A stretch of 64,000 nucleotides of DNA from Terriglobia bacterium (GTDB lineage Bacteria; Acidobacteriota; UBA6911), in NCBI GenBank assembly GCA_020072565.1, contig JAIQGI010000017.1:56278-120277 (forward strand), given 5' to 3'. Position 1 is the first letter of the stretch. Every line of letters begins with the position of its first letter. Of the stretch, positions 8,351-17,841 are shown piece after piece. The notes under the pieces were generated by a model that ran no database searches, was not told the DNA's origin, and was given only the letters and a program-made list of their open reading frames with translations. Both the position numbers and the translations under genes were made by a program.

Positions 8351-9916
8351 CTACTTCAACGCCGGCGCCGATCCCGGCAGGGCGTAGCGAAGATTGATGA
8401 AAACGATGTTGGTCTTGGCATTCCTGGGGCTGCCCGGCGCTGTGACCCAGGGATTGCGGACCAGGTAAGAATACTGGCCCATCAGGGAAAGCGATCCGTA
8501 CTTGGCATCCTTCCAGAAGGTCTGGGTGAAGCCCAAGGTTCCTTCCTGAATCGAGCGGTTCTGGCTGTTGGGTGATCCGGGATATCCATATCCGACAAAT
8601 TTGCCGGTGGATGTGTCCAAGGTGGCGTTGCGCCCGATGTAAACACCGCCATAATATGCATAGAGAAGCGTGTTCTTGCTCGTGAACTCCAGGCCCGAAA
8701 CCGTGGAACTCGAGTGCACGGGTGAAAGGCTGCCGTCGCTGCGCACGATGAGATCGGGGGCCTGGCCGAAGATCCAGCGGCCGCCGCCGTCGCTCCAGTA
8801 GTTGTTGGTCAGGAGGCGGAAACCTTTGAACACCTCGAGGTTCAGGTTCGCCTGCCCGCCCACGCCGGAATCGGTAAAGTGCTGGTTGTTCAAGGGATTG
8901 AACACGCGAAACGTCCGTGCCGTGCCGCCAATTTCGAAGTGCAGTGCGCGTCCGCCCTTGAGCTTGGGATCGAAGGCGATTTTTGCGACGATATCAGGGT
9001 GAACGCCGGGGACGCTGAGGGTCGTCCCGCCGTTGTTCAACTGCGACGCATAGGGCGCAACCAGAGCGCTCGGCAAGGTAATCTGGCCTCCGCCGGCGGA
9101 TCCCCCAATGTACTGTTCCGAGCTTTCGAGCGAGATGCCCATCGCAACAGCCTCACTCGGGTGATACACGAGGCGGAACTGCGGATCGCGGCTGAAGGTC
9201 AGACCGAGCTGATAGTTCACATCGATGACTTGGGAGTAGAACACGTCGGCCGGCACCGGCGAGATCCCTTTCCGGCCCGGGGTGATCATGCTCCACGACT
9301 GGCCGCCCAACATCTCCCATCTTCCCTTTTTTACGTCAACCCAGTAGAGCCGCAGCCGGAAGGTATCGCTGTTGGTGCTGACGGCTGCATTCGTGGGAAC
9401 AAAGCCGAGAAAGTCCGACTCCCAATAGGCCGTGACATTCGCGCCCTTTACCGTCGCATCCACACGGGCGCCTATGCGCGAGTTCTGCGCGCTCATTCGA
9501 TTCTCCGTCAACTGTCCCGCGGTGTTATTCCCAAACGGTATACTGCCGAAATTTGTGCCGATGCCGCTTCCGGGCGCTGTGCTGCGAAAAACGTCGGTCA
9601 TGTCGAGGAACCCGAGTGGCGTGATGTAGGCGGTGCCAATGCGAAATTGGAGGGGTGAGGATTCGGGTGCAGTCGACGCTTGAGGTTTCGGTGCTTCCGG
9701 CTGTGGCGCCGCGGCCGAAGCTGCAGAGGCCATGGGAGGCATGCCGGTTACCGCATCGGTTGCAGGTGGGCTGGATTTAGCGGAATCCACCGGATCCCTT
9801 TTGCCCGCCGACGTGGTCTTATCCTGCGCGTCCGACGCCGCCGCCGTCGAAACGACGAGCAGAAGAGAAACCGTGCAAAGAGTGTATTTCAAATTTGAAA
9901 TGAACGAATCGCCCAT
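8351..9916 (-). CDS. Outer-membrane porin, DcaP-like, first gene of the pst operon
   Basis: A 521-residue outer-membrane protein with a signal peptide ending near residue 28, a long Ala/Pro/Ser-rich periplasmic stretch (about 30-90) and then a beta-barrel of alternating amphipathic strands. NSRIGARVDATVKGANVTAY resembles the opening strands of DcaP-like trimeric porins. The C-terminus (NIVFINLRYALPGSAPALK) ends in a strand plus a short tail instead of a terminal aromatic residue. Its position immediately before pstS suggests it carries phosphate or phosphate esters across the outer membrane, the role OprP/OprO play elsewhere. The barrel call is firm; substrate is inferred from neighbours. Confidence 0.75.
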   Translation of the reverse strand: MGDSFISNLKYTLCTVSLLLVVSTAAASDAQDKTTSAGKRDPVDSAKSSPPATDAVTGMPPMASAASAAAPQPEAPKPQASTAPESSPLQFRIGTAYITPLGFLDMTDVFRSTAPGSGIGTNFGSIPFGNNTAGQLTENRMSAQNSRIGARVDATVKGANVTAYWESDFLGFVPTNAAVSTNSDTFRLRLYWVDVKKGRWEMLGGQSWSMITPGRKGISPVPADVFYSQVIDVNYQLGLTFSRDPQFRLVYHPSEAVAMGISLESSEQYIGGSAGGGQITLPSALVAPYASQLNNGGTTLSVPGVHPDIVAKIAFDPKLKGGRALHFEIGGTARTFRVFNPLNNQHFTDSGVGGQANLNLEVFKGFRLLTNNYWSDGGGRWIFGQAPDLIVRSDGSLSPVHSSSTVSGLEFTSKNTLLYAYYGGVYIGRNATLDTSTGKFVGYGYPGSPNSQNRSIQEGTLGFTQTFWKDAKYGSLSLMGQYSYLVRNPWVTAPGSPRNAKTNIVFINLRYALPGSAPALK

Positions 9917-10343
9917 CCATCGCTCCTGTCAGTGGCCGGCTTGTCGATGGAGCGCCAAAGCCACGACAAGCTGGGAAAATAAAGAAGTCGGGACATAGCC
10001 TTCACGAATGACCGCCTGTTCCAGGACCGCTCAATCATTCGATCGGAGCTCCGGCTGAACTGATGCGACCGGATTCATCCCTGAGCGCTCACCAGGACAT
10101 TGAGCATAGGGTCTGATTGTTAGGTGGCGATGAACGGGAAGTTATGTTTTGATGAAATCTGTATTAGAGCGGAGGTGCGTGTCCTGCCGTTCCGCTCACG
10201 ATGCTAATTGGTTTTGCCGGACATCCGCACTTCAGGCGCAGGCTCGCCGGAACATCCGGATTTGATACTATTGATGGGCCTGAGCCTTCTGCCGCCCGCC
10301 GCGCCGGCAGGGTGTGTGAGTCTTTTGGCTCACGTGCCGTGAT
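9917..10343. promoter_or_regulatory. Divergent promoter region between the porin-pst operon and phoR
   Basis: This 427-bp gene-free stretch must carry promoters for the minus-strand porin-pst operon and the plus-strand phoR gene. I looked for 11-bp-spaced direct repeats of the CTGTCAT-type Pho box on both strands and found none that is convincing. The region is AT-richer around 10115-10170. No promoter is assigned. Confidence 0.35.
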
Positions 10344-12167
10344 GTGATGGTATCTGGAGTGGCCCCGGCGATCTCAGAGGCGGCCGGCGCTACATCTAAA
10401 CCCTGGGCCAAGCCCGTGAAAAAGCGACTGTTTTGGAAATTCGGACTCGTTCACATTGTGCTGTTGCTGCTTGTCCTCCTGGCCGTGGATATGTATGTCG
10501 TCTACACGCTGCGGCAGGAGTATCTCAGCGCCGCTTTTTCTGAGCTGGCGGCACTGACCCGTCTCGCACATAACCATCCGCCACCGCTGGAGAGCGACCC
10601 CGCGCTCAGGGAATGGGCAGCCTGGATCGCTCAGAGCGGGACTCGCGTCACTCTGGTGGCCCAAAACGGGAAGGTGCTGGCGGACTCCGAGCAAGATCCG
10701 CTCACGATGGAAAATCACGCGGGGCGGCCGGAGGTAAGGGAAGCGCTGGATACCGGCACGGGCCGCGCCGTTCGCTTCAGTTCTACCCTCGGCCACGACT
10801 TGGTCTATCTCGCCTCACGCTGGCAGACCGCGGAGGGAACGCCGTTCGTAATCCGGTTGGCGGTGCCGCTCCACCGCCTGGACGAAGCTCTGGTCAGTTT
10901 TCGCCGCCGCCTCTGGGGCGCCTCTTTCGCAATCCTGATTCTGGCAGGCAGCGCTTCCCTCCTCTTTTTCCGAACCATTTCCACTCGCATCGAACGTCTG
11001 AAGGAGTTTTCTCACAGAGTGGCTGCAGGCGATTTCAATCCCCTGCCTGTGGATCTCAAGGGGGACGAACTGGCCGACCTCGCCGGTACCCTGAATCGGA
11101 CTGCAGCGCGGCTGAACGATACGATTCAAACCTTGACCGAAGAGCGCAACCAGTCTGCCGCCATTCTTGCCAGCATGGTGGAGGGCGTCGCCGTGATCGG
11201 CCCCAACCAACGCGTGATCTATTGTAACGCGGCCTTCCGCCGCACGTTGGAGATCCAGAATCACCCGCACGCGGATCGCCCCGTGATCGAAATAACCAGG
11301 CATTCGGACCTGCTGGCTCTCATCCGGCAGGCGCTCGCCGGTAATGAAGCGGTACGAAGCGAATTGGTGTTAGGCTCGATTCGGACGCGGAACTTCGCGG
11401 TGACGGTCACGCCCGTGCACTCGGATGGGTCGACCGCAGGCGCCGTGGTGGTCCTGCATGACATCAGCGAAATTCGCAGGCTCGAGCGGGCGCGTCGCGA
11501 CTTCGTGGCCAACGTCTCCCATGAGTTCAAGACGCCGCTCACCGCCATTCAAGGATTCGCCGAAACCTTGTTGGCTGGGGCGCTGGAAGACGGCCGAAGC
11601 AAGAGCCGGTTCCTGGAGATCATTCTCGAAAATGCCAGGCGCCTTGACCGCCTGACTGATGATCTGCTCAAGCTGGCCCGGATCGAGGCCGGAAGGCTCG
11701 ATCTGGAATTCAGGCCCGTCGCCGTGCGTGAGGTCGTTCAGTCTTGTCTCGACACCACCCGCATCAAGGCGGACCCGAAGGATGTGGCTCTCGAAGCAGA
11801 CTGCAGCCCCGACTTGCCGACGGTAATCGGGGATCTCCGATCTTTGCAGGAGGTACTCCAGAACTTACTCGATAATGCCGTGCAGTATTCAAAGCCCGGA
11901 GGAAAGGTCAAGGTGAAAGCCTGTGTCGAGGGTGAAGAAGTCGTCCTGTCGGTTGCGGACACGGGAATCGGCATCCCCAAGGCGGAGCAGGAGAGGATAT
12001 TCGAAAGATTCTATCGAGTCGATGAGGCCCGGTCGCGTGAGCTAGGGGGAACCGGGCTCGGGCTTTCCATAGCCAAACACCTCGTGGAGGCCCATGGAGG
12101 CCGTATCGAGGTCGAGAGTGCGGTGGGCCATGGGTCTACCTTTTATGTGTTCCTCCCGCGCGCGTAA
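10344..12167 (+). CDS. phoR: Phosphate-regulon sensor histidine kinase PhoR
   Basis: A 607-residue membrane sensor kinase. Domains in order: first membrane span (about 30-52), periplasmic region (53-175) with an extracytoplasmic sensor fold, second span (about 190-210), HAMP ([17 protein letters not shown]), PAS (about 255-370), HisKA with phospho-acceptor His in [16 protein letters not shown] (near residue 393) and HATPase with [20 protein letters not shown] and [12 protein letters not shown]. The large periplasmic region makes it longer than E. coli PhoR and similar to Gram-positive PhoR/WalK types. Assignment to phosphate control rests on the pst neighbours. GTG 10344 or ATG 10347 may be used. 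Divergent from the porin-pst operon, convergent with phoB. Confidence 0.85.
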   Translation: MMVSGVAPAISEAAGATSKPWAKPVKKRLFWKFGLVHIVLLLLVLLAVDMYVVYTLRQEYLSAAFSELAALTRLAHNHPPPLESDPALREWAAWIAQSGTRVTLVAQNGKVLADSEQDPLTMENHAGRPEVREALDTGTGRAVRFSSTLGHDLVYLASRWQTAEGTPFVIRLAVPLHRLDEALVSFRRRLWGASFAILILAGSASLLFFRTISTRIERLKEFSHRVAAGDFNPLPVDLKGDELADLAGTLNRTAARLNDTIQTLTEERNQSAAILASMVEGVAVIGPNQRVIYCNAAFRRTLEIQNHPHADRPVIEITRHSDLLALIRQALAGNEAVRSELVLGSIRTRNFAVTVTPVHSDGSTAGAVVVLHDISEIRRLERARRDFVANVSHEFKTPLTAIQGFAETLLAGALEDGRSKSRFLEIILENARRLDRLTDDLLKLARIEAGRLDLEFRPVAVREVVQSCLDTTRIKADPKDVALEADCSPDLPTVIGDLRSLQEVLQNLLDNAVQYSKPGGKVKVKACVEGEEVVLSVADTGIGIPKAEQERIFERFYRVDEARSRELGGTGLGLSIAKHLVEAHGGRIEVESAVGHGSTFYVFLPRA

Positions 12168-12224
12168 TCCGATCATGACCTCGGCGGTATCACAGCGGTA
12201 ATGGCGTGTCGGTGCGGAAGGTGC

Positions 12225-12268
12225 ATGCCGAATGAAAACCTCGTCATTTTGCCCCTGTCATCCGGCAT
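12225..12268. terminator. Hairpin in the phoR-phoB convergent gap
   Basis: ATGCCGAATGA (12225-12235) pairs with TCATCCGGCAT (12258-12268), an 11-bp stem with one G-T wobble and a 22-nt loop. It sits in the 230-bp gap between the convergent phoR and phoB stops and could end transcription from either side; no U-tract follows, so this is only a candidate. Confidence 0.35.
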
Positions 12269-12397
12269 CGCTTCGAGCCCGGATTATTCATGAATATGCG
12301 AACAAAATGAAGTTTTGGACGCGGAAAAACGCTGACCGACGCCGACCGTTCCGTCTGGGTCGGTGTGCAGGAGCTTTTGCCTCATGAGTAATTCAGG

Positions 12398-13096
12398 CTA
12401 GATGGATTCTTCGTCCGGTCGAAATCTGTAACCGAACCCGCGGACCGTCTCGATCAGGTCGCCGAGATCCCCCATCTTCTTCCTCAATGCCATGACGTGA
12501 ACATCGACGGTGCGATCGAGGACTTCAACATCCCGCCCCAGCACATTGTCGATCAGCTCGCCGCGCGAGAACACGCGCCCGGGGTGGGCGGCCAGAAAAT
12601 GCAATAACCGGAACTCGGTGGCAGTCAGCACAAGTGCTTCATCCCCGCAGGTCACTTCACGCCGATCCAGGTCGATGAGAAGACCCTCGCGTCGAAGCTG
12701 CGCCGGAGGTTCGGTGCGGCCGGCCGCGCGACGCAGCAGCGCCCTGACCCGGGCGGTCAGCTCGCGGGGGCTGAAGGGCTTGGTCACATAATCATCCGCT
12801 CCCAGCTCCAGGCCTACGATGCGATCGGATTCGCCCGACTTCGCGGTCAGCATGATCAACGGGATGCCCGCCGTCCGGCTGTCGGACCTGAGCCGGCGGC
12901 ACACTTCCAGGCCATCGATCCCGGGCAGCATCAGGTCCACGAGCACCACATCCGGCAACTCCTGCAGCGCCATGGCCAGGCCGGTCTCACCGTCAAGCGC
13001 TCCTTTAACCTGAAAACCTTCCTTTTCGAGGTTGTAGCGCACCAATTCGATAAGATCTTTCTCGTCATCTATAGCGAGGATTGTTCTCTTTGGCAT
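12398..13096 (-). CDS. phoB: Response regulator PhoB (OmpR family)
   Basis: A 232-residue two-domain regulator: receiver (ILAIDDEKDL pocket, phospho-acceptor Asp in VVLVDLMLPGIDG, Thr in LTAKSG, Lys in YVTKPFSP) and a winged-helix DNA-binding domain (LTATEFRLLHFLAAHPGRVF, then TVDVHVMALRKKM and GFGYRFRP). It matches PhoB/PhoP of the phosphate regulon. The ATG at 13096 is preferred to an upstream start because GAGGA sits seven bases before it and the receiver begins four residues later. Transcribed away from phoR, not as the usual phoBR operon; the two genes converge. Confidence 0.88.
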   Translation of the reverse strand: MPKRTILAIDDEKDLIELVRYNLEKEGFQVKGALDGETGLAMALQELPDVVLVDLMLPGIDGLEVCRRLRSDSRTAGIPLIMLTAKSGESDRIVGLELGADDYVTKPFSPRELTARVRALLRRAAGRTEPPAQLRREGLLIDLDRREVTCGDEALVLTATEFRLLHFLAAHPGRVFSRGELIDNVLGRDVEVLDRTVDVHVMALRKKMGDLGDLIETVRGFGYRFRPDEESI

Positions 13097-13341
13097 GGTC
13101 GTCCTCGAATCCCGGGAAACATTCAGAAATTGTACTCTAACCTTCAATATAACGGATTTGTACTGTGAACCGGTCCCCGATTCTCAACCACATCCGGATG
13201 CAAAAGAGGGCAAAACCCAGCAGGAGAATCCGCTCACGCACACATTTTCCTCACCTTGCCTCCCGGGGCCAAGAGACATTCTTGCGGGGCTCTGTTAGAC
13301 TCTGACGATTTTCCCGTTAAGATTTGATAAAGGTTTGGACC

Positions 13342-13890
13342 ATGCACAGAGAGTTGCTGCTGAAAGAATTGGCTGCCCATCAGCCATTTGATGAGACCGA
13401 GCGCCGGATGCTGGCGCGGTTGCAGCGCTTCGTGGAGGAGAACCCGGAGTGCTTTTCTCCCGCGCTGCCGGAGGGACACATCACAGGCGCAGCGTGGATC
13501 CTGGATTTCGCGCGCGAGCATGTGTTGCTTACGCATCACCTCAAGCTCGACAAGTGGCTTCAACTCGGCGGCCACGCGGAGGGAGAGACGCATCCGCTGG
13601 CCGTCGCGCTGCGCGAGGCCCGCGAGGAATCCGGGCTGACCGGGATCCGCCCTCTGTCGGACAGGATCTTCGATGTGGACGTTCACCTGATCCCGGCCCG
13701 GGAATGCCGGCCGGAACATTTCCATTACGATATCCGCTACCTGATGGAAGCCGATCGCGACCTCCCGCTGCGAGTGAGCAGCGAGTCCAAGGCATTGTCC
13801 TGGGTGAAGCTCATCGAAATCCGCCATTGGTCCAGCGAAGAATCTATCACACGCATGGCGGCAAAATCGCTCCGGTTCTTTCCGGGTTGA
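13342..13890 (+). CDS. Nudix hydrolase-like protein
   Basis: A 182-residue protein with a Nudix fold. The Nudix box is present as GGHAEGETHPLAVALREARE followed by ESGL: the second half (REAREESGL) is canonical and should bind the metal, while the first conserved Glu of GX5EX7 is shifted or replaced by Thr, as in the GGHA(E/D)G subgroup. Nudix enzymes hydrolyse nucleoside diphosphates linked to another group; the substrate is not predictable here. ATG 13342 is chosen, with AAGG at 13330-13333; TTG 13324 would add six residues. It stands alone between phoB and a small unknown gene. Confidence 0.8.
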   Translation: MHRELLLKELAAHQPFDETERRMLARLQRFVEENPECFSPALPEGHITGAAWILDFAREHVLLTHHLKLDKWLQLGGHAEGETHPLAVALREAREESGLTGIRPLSDRIFDVDVHLIPARECRPEHFHYDIRYLMEADRDLPLRVSSESKALSWVKLIEIRHWSSEESITRMAAKSLRFFPG

Positions 13891-14026
13891 GAGGAAACCA
13901 CCGCCACTCTCAGGCTCCAAGGCTTATAGGGGATCGAGCCTTTAGGGCTTTGCGTTCTGAAGCCCCGCCGAATTTGAAGAGGAAATATGGTATGTTGTTT
14001 TCTTATTTATTTGAGGTGAATAACAA

Positions 14027-14278
14027 ATGATGCCCGGCAAGGAATTGACCGAACTGCTGCAAAACCGGCTGCGCAACAACCTCGCTCCGGCAGAGATCGA
14101 GAAACTGGCCGCCGAGATCCTGGCTCTGGAAAAGGGCTGGGAGGAAGTCGGCATACCCCATTCGGACATGGGCTACAGCGTGTCGGTCGGCTGCGCCGAC
14201 ATCTGCTGGCTTGCCGACCAGGTGGATCACGGCGCCATTTTCAAAATCTATCGGAAAAAGACCCCGACCTCTCTCTGA
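14027..14278 (+). CDS. Small protein of unknown function
   Basis: An 83-residue protein with a strong ribosome-binding site (GAGGTG nine bases before the start; a second ATG follows at once). The first half is a charged amphipathic helix (KLAAEILALEKGWEEVG), the second half contains two cysteines (VSVGCADICWLADQVDHG). No membrane span or signal. I do not recognise the family. The helix-plus-CxxxC layout might suggest a small cytosolic adaptor, but that is a guess. Confidence 0.6.
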   Translation: MMPGKELTELLQNRLRNNLAPAEIEKLAAEILALEKGWEEVGIPHSDMGYSVSVGCADICWLADQVDHGAIFKIYRKKTPTSL

Positions 14279-14415
14279 TCAGCAATGACACTTGTGTGAC
14301 TATTCATCGAGGATTCAGTGACTGAATCTTCGTCCCCTGACTTCACGGGCAAAAACATCCGGTTCGCTAACTCAAGTGGATGGCGGGACATGTGCCCAGC
14401 TGACCGAGGGGTTAC

Positions 14416-14448
14416 GCCCACAGGCTGTGGGATTTAACCCACCTGGGC
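14416..14448. promoter_or_regulatory. CCCA/TGGG palindrome array upstream of the cytochrome operon (candidate enhancer)
   Basis: Four half-sites alternate in 33 bp: CCCA 14417-14420, TGGG 14428-14431, CCCA 14438-14441, TGGG 14444-14447. The core TGGGATTTAACCCA (14428-14441) extends to GTGGG-N6-CCCAC, and CCCACAG-G-CTGTGGG overlaps it on the left. The core differs by one base from the palindrome at 20490-20503 before the kinase gene. Its centre is about 130 bp before the predicted sigma54 start site, a normal distance for an NtrC-family activator. The rest of the 14279-14621 gap shows no gene. Confidence 0.6.
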
Positions 14449-14537
14449 AAACTGCTGATATCCTACCCTTGTCTGTTTAGATCCGCAACATATTCAACTG
14501 CTGAAATTTACATCAGTCATGTGAATTTGAGCACAAA

Positions 14538-14553
14538 CGGAGTGAAAATTGCT
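14538..14553 (+). promoter_or_regulatory. Candidate sigma54 (-24/-12) promoter of the mtr-like operon
   Basis: CGGAGTGAAAATTGCT has the invariant GG (14539-14540) and GC (14551-14552) at the required 10-base spacing and a full TTGCT -12 element. The -24 element is weak, with only GG and one further base of GGCACG. Transcription would begin near 14564, leaving about 58 nt before the ATG with its GGAGG site. Confidence 0.45.
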
Positions 14554-14621
14554 TATCACTACCCGATACCTCTGCGCTTTTTCCGAGGTTGTGCTGTCAA
14601 TGGTGATTTTTTGGAGGCATT

Positions 14622-16886
14622 ATGAAAACCAGTAACAAGACCCCGAAGATAGTAATGATGTCGGTACTGTTCTTCCTGGTCGCTACTTACGCGATTGTTG
14701 CTCAGGTTCGAGCAAGGAATGACGGGACTGAGCCTGTCTTGCAGCGGGGTGCGCAGGCACGAACTGTTTTGCAGGATACGGATTCAGCCCTGTCTGTGGC
14801 GCGGAGCGGTGGCCTCGCCCACGCTGCGGTGCAGGCGTCCCACACGTCTTTGTCGAGTGGGGAACAGACCAATCCGGCCCTGCAGAACGATGCCCAGGCC
14901 TATTCTGCTTCAGAGAAGGCCTACTACCTTTCTGCGAATGAAGTTGCATACATCCGCCCCGGGCTCAACTTCACGATACTGGGCGTGACCATTCCTGCAG
15001 ACCGCCGCCCGGTGGCTACGATCAAGATCACCGACAATGGCGGACAGCCGCTCGATCGTTCCGGGATATTGACACCAGGCAGCGTCAGCGCCAGTTTCAT
15101 CCTGGCATATTTGCCTCCGAGCACAGCGAAGGTCACGGACTATGTCGACTACAGCACCCGGAACAGCACCGCGAACGGCATAACAATGGCCCAGGCGGGC
15201 ACGGATTCGGGGGGAGCCTATACGCCCTCGGGCCTGAATGATGGTGTTTATACTTACAGGTTCGGCACCACGCTGCCCGCCAACTATAATACCGCGGCGA
15301 CGCACACGCTCGGCATCTACGCCACGCGCGACCTTACGGAGTTCGGCCTCAGCCTGTATGTATCGAACGTGACCAAGGATTTCGTCCCAAACGGCTCGGC
15401 GGTCACCCAGATCCATCAGATTGTGCTGACAAAGAACTCCTGTAATGACACCTGCCACGATCCGCTGTCCGCCCACGGTTCGACGGGACGGCAGGCCGTG
15501 GAGATCTGTATTCTGTGCCACACTCAACAAACCACAAATGTCCAGACGGGCAATACTGCGGACATGAAGGTGATGATTCACAAGATCCACAGGGGCTCCA
15601 GCCTGCCCAGCGTTGTGGCGGGCGGTACCTATCAGTTCATCACCAGCCACGGCACCTCCGACTTCTCCGGGGTAGCCTTCCCGCAGGACATCCGCAACTG
15701 CGACACATGCCATACAGCCGGGGCGCAGGTTAACGCCTGGATGTTGCAGCCCAGCATCGAAGCGTGCGGATCATGCCATGATGACATCAACTTCGCCACC
15801 GGCTTGAACCACGTAGCCGGAGCCTACACCGACAATTCGCAGTGCGCTTCCTGCCATCAGCCGCAGGGGCAGTTCGAATTTGACGCATCGGTAGCGGGGG
15901 CTCATACGGTTCCCTACAAATCGACGCAGCTCCTGAACCCCACGGTCAAGGTACTCAGCATCACCAACACCGCTCCGGGCCAGAACCCGGTCATGCAGTT
16001 CACGATCACCGACAAGAATAAAAACTTGTTGGCACCGTCACTGTTTACCGGCTCCGGCAGGACCCTGAGGGTCAACATTGCCGGCCCGACCACCGATTAT
16101 CTGAGCACGACGCGGGCATCCGAGACCATTACCAACTTCCCTGTCTATGTCAACGGTGTCGCAACCTACACATTCAAATATACGATTCCAGCCACCGCCA
16201 CAGGCACTTGGGTGATGGAAACGGAAGCGCGCCTGGCTTCGCCCTTGGTAAAGAACGGCGATCCCAAGATCCTGACCGCCAATCAAACCGATGCCGCGCC
16301 GAATACGGTGACCTACGTCGCCGTCACGGATAAGACCCCGGTGGAGAGGCGCACGATCGTGTCGATTGACAAATGCAACCAATGTCATGAAGCGCTGGGG
16401 ACGGGAAGCTTCGACAACTCCACATTCCATGGCGGCGGCCGCAACCAGATCGTGTGCGGCATCTGCCATAATCCGGGATTTCTGGCGGGATCGGGCGCGG
16501 CGGCCACGCCCATTTCCTTCCAGGTTATGGTCCACAGGATCCATACCGGAGAGAATCTGATCAATCCCTATGTCGTTGGCGGCACGAACTTCCAGGAAGT
16601 CCTCTATCCTGGGGATCGGCGCAACTGTGCTAAATGCCATGTGGGCACTTCTTATCAGGTGCCACTGCCGGCCACCAATATCGCCGTAGCTACGCCCAAT
16701 TGGTATTGGACTCCGACACAGCCGATCGCGGCAGCCTGTCTGGCATGCCATGACTCCGTTTCGACGGCAGCCCATGCATTCCTCAACACCACCACCTTCG
16801 GTGGTAGCGCCGTAACAGCCGAGTCCTGCCCGGTATGTCATAAGGAAGGCGCAGACTTCGCAGTCACACAAGTCCACGCTCGCTAG
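14622..16886 (+). CDS. mtrC: OmcA/MtrC-family decahaem c-type cytochrome
   Basis: A 754-residue secreted protein: signal peptide (1-32), beta domain (about 95-260), five haem motifs (272-405), second beta domain (about 430-580), five more haem motifs (584-740). This beta-5 haem-beta-5 haem order is the MtrC/OmcA fold. Motifs in order: CNDTCH, CILCH, CDTCH, CGSCH, CASCH, CNQCH, CGICH, CAKCH, CLACH, CPVCH. The first has three residues between the cysteines (CX3CH). Such proteins sit on the outer surface and pass electrons to metal oxides or other acceptors. Unlike Shewanella MtrC, no lipobox cysteine follows the signal peptide, so anchoring must differ. GGAGG precedes ATG 14622. First gene of the conduit operon, 8 bp before the mtrA-like gene. 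Confidence 0.88.
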   Translation: MKTSNKTPKIVMMSVLFFLVATYAIVAQVRARNDGTEPVLQRGAQARTVLQDTDSALSVARSGGLAHAAVQASHTSLSSGEQTNPALQNDAQAYSASEKAYYLSANEVAYIRPGLNFTILGVTIPADRRPVATIKITDNGGQPLDRSGILTPGSVSASFILAYLPPSTAKVTDYVDYSTRNSTANGITMAQAGTDSGGAYTPSGLNDGVYTYRFGTTLPANYNTAATHTLGIYATRDLTEFGLSLYVSNVTKDFVPNGSAVTQIHQIVLTKNSCNDTCHDPLSAHGSTGRQAVEICILCHTQQTTNVQTGNTADMKVMIHKIHRGSSLPSVVAGGTYQFITSHGTSDFSGVAFPQDIRNCDTCHTAGAQVNAWMLQPSIEACGSCHDDINFATGLNHVAGAYTDNSQCASCHQPQGQFEFDASVAGAHTVPYKSTQLLNPTVKVLSITNTAPGQNPVMQFTITDKNKNLLAPSLFTGSGRTLRVNIAGPTTDYLSTTRASETITNFPVYVNGVATYTFKYTIPATATGTWVMETEARLASPLVKNGDPKILTANQTDAAPNTVTYVAVTDKTPVERRTIVSIDKCNQCHEALGTGSFDNSTFHGGGRNQIVCGICHNPGFLAGSGAAATPISFQVMVHRIHTGENLINPYVVGGTNFQEVLYPGDRRNCAKCHVGTSYQVPLPATNIAVATPNWYWTPTQPIAAACLACHDSVSTAAHAFLNTTTFGGSAVTAESCPVCHKEGADFAVTQVHAR

Positions 16887-16894
16887 AGGCTAAT

Positions 16895-17818
16895 ATGACA
16901 CTTTCGCGCGGTTCGAAATTGCTGCTCCTGTTCGCAGCTTTCGTGATCGGGGCTCTGGCCGGCAATCCGGGTGGGTTGCTGGCCGGGGCCTCACCCCAGC
17001 AATCCGGAACCACCATGCAGGACTGCGCCGCTTGTCACGAGGACGTTGTCAACGCATTCGCCAAAAATACGCACGACGTCCTCGAGAAGAGCCCGCTCTA
17101 TAAGGTCGCCAACCCCTGCGAATCCTGCCACGGCCCCGGCAAGGCTCACATTGATGGCGGCGGCGATAAATCCAAGACCATCGGTTTCAAAGGCAAGGCC
17201 TTCAAGTCGTACAACCAGCAGTGCCTGGCCTGCCATAAAAAGGATCACGAGGTCACCGGCTTCGGCGCCAGCACCCATGCCAAGCAGGGGCTGAACTGCG
17301 CCGACTGCCACAGCGCCCACAAGGCCGCTCCCCTGACTTCCATGTTGAAGGAGCGGACCAGCAATCTGTGCATGAGTTGCCACACCCAGCAGAAGACCGA
17401 TTTTTCGAAGCCGTTCCATCACAGGGTGAAGGAAAACGCGATCGAGTGCACCGACTGCCATCAGCCCCACAGCGGCATCGACCGCCGGCAGCTTCGTTCC
17501 AGCTTCTCCGGCCAGGAGATCTGCTTCAAATGCCACAACGAAAAACAGGGGCCCTTTGTCTTTGAGCATCCTGGCATCAGGATGCGCGGCTGCCAGGGTT
17601 GCCACGAGCCTCACGGCTCCAACAATCCCAAAATGCTGGTGCGCTCCACCATGACCGCCCTGTGCCTGGAGTGCCACGCCACGAACCCGGTGAGCACCCG
17701 AGTCTTTACGTCGCAGCCGCCGTCGTTCCACAACCTGAACAGCCCAACGTTCCAGAATTGCACCACCTGTCACGTGATGATCCACGGCTCCAATTTTGAT
17801 CGCTTGTTTTTCAAATAG
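16895..17818 (+). CDS. mtrA: DmsE/MtrA-family decahaem cytochrome
   Basis: A 307-residue periplasmic cytochrome with a signal peptide (1-31) and ten CX2CH motifs: CAACH, CESCH, CLACH, CADCH, CMSCH, CTDCH, CFKCH, CQGCH, CLECH, CTTCH. Length, haem number and regular spacing match the MtrA/DmsE family, which forms a straight haem wire inside the outer-membrane barrel. Extra histidines (THDVLEK, STHAKQG, HHRVKEN, EHPGIR) are suitable distal ligands. Located 8 bp after the mtrC-like gene and 23 bp before the barrel gene. It would carry electrons from a periplasmic donor to the outer cytochrome; no inner-membrane quinol oxidase is present in this window. Confidence 0.9.
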   Translation: MTLSRGSKLLLLFAAFVIGALAGNPGGLLAGASPQQSGTTMQDCAACHEDVVNAFAKNTHDVLEKSPLYKVANPCESCHGPGKAHIDGGGDKSKTIGFKGKAFKSYNQQCLACHKKDHEVTGFGASTHAKQGLNCADCHSAHKAAPLTSMLKERTSNLCMSCHTQQKTDFSKPFHHRVKENAIECTDCHQPHSGIDRRQLRSSFSGQEICFKCHNEKQGPFVFEHPGIRMRGCQGCHEPHGSNNPKMLVRSTMTALCLECHATNPVSTRVFTSQPPSFHNLNSPTFQNCTTCHVMIHGSNFDRLFFK

Positions 17819-17841
17819 AACCGGAGGCAGGAGCTAAAGCC

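Noticed and set aside
9917..10343. Pho box between porin and phoR
   Set aside because: No pair of CTGTCAT-like repeats with 11-bp spacing was found on either strand.
12242..12261. CGTCAT and CTGTCAT repeats as a Pho box
   Set aside because: The spacing is 14 bp instead of 11 and the site lies between two convergent gene ends.
14450..14621. c-di-GMP riboswitch upstream of the cytochrome operon, as in some Geobacter genes
   Set aside because: The GCAAACC/CGCAAAGCC core sequence and expected stems are absent.
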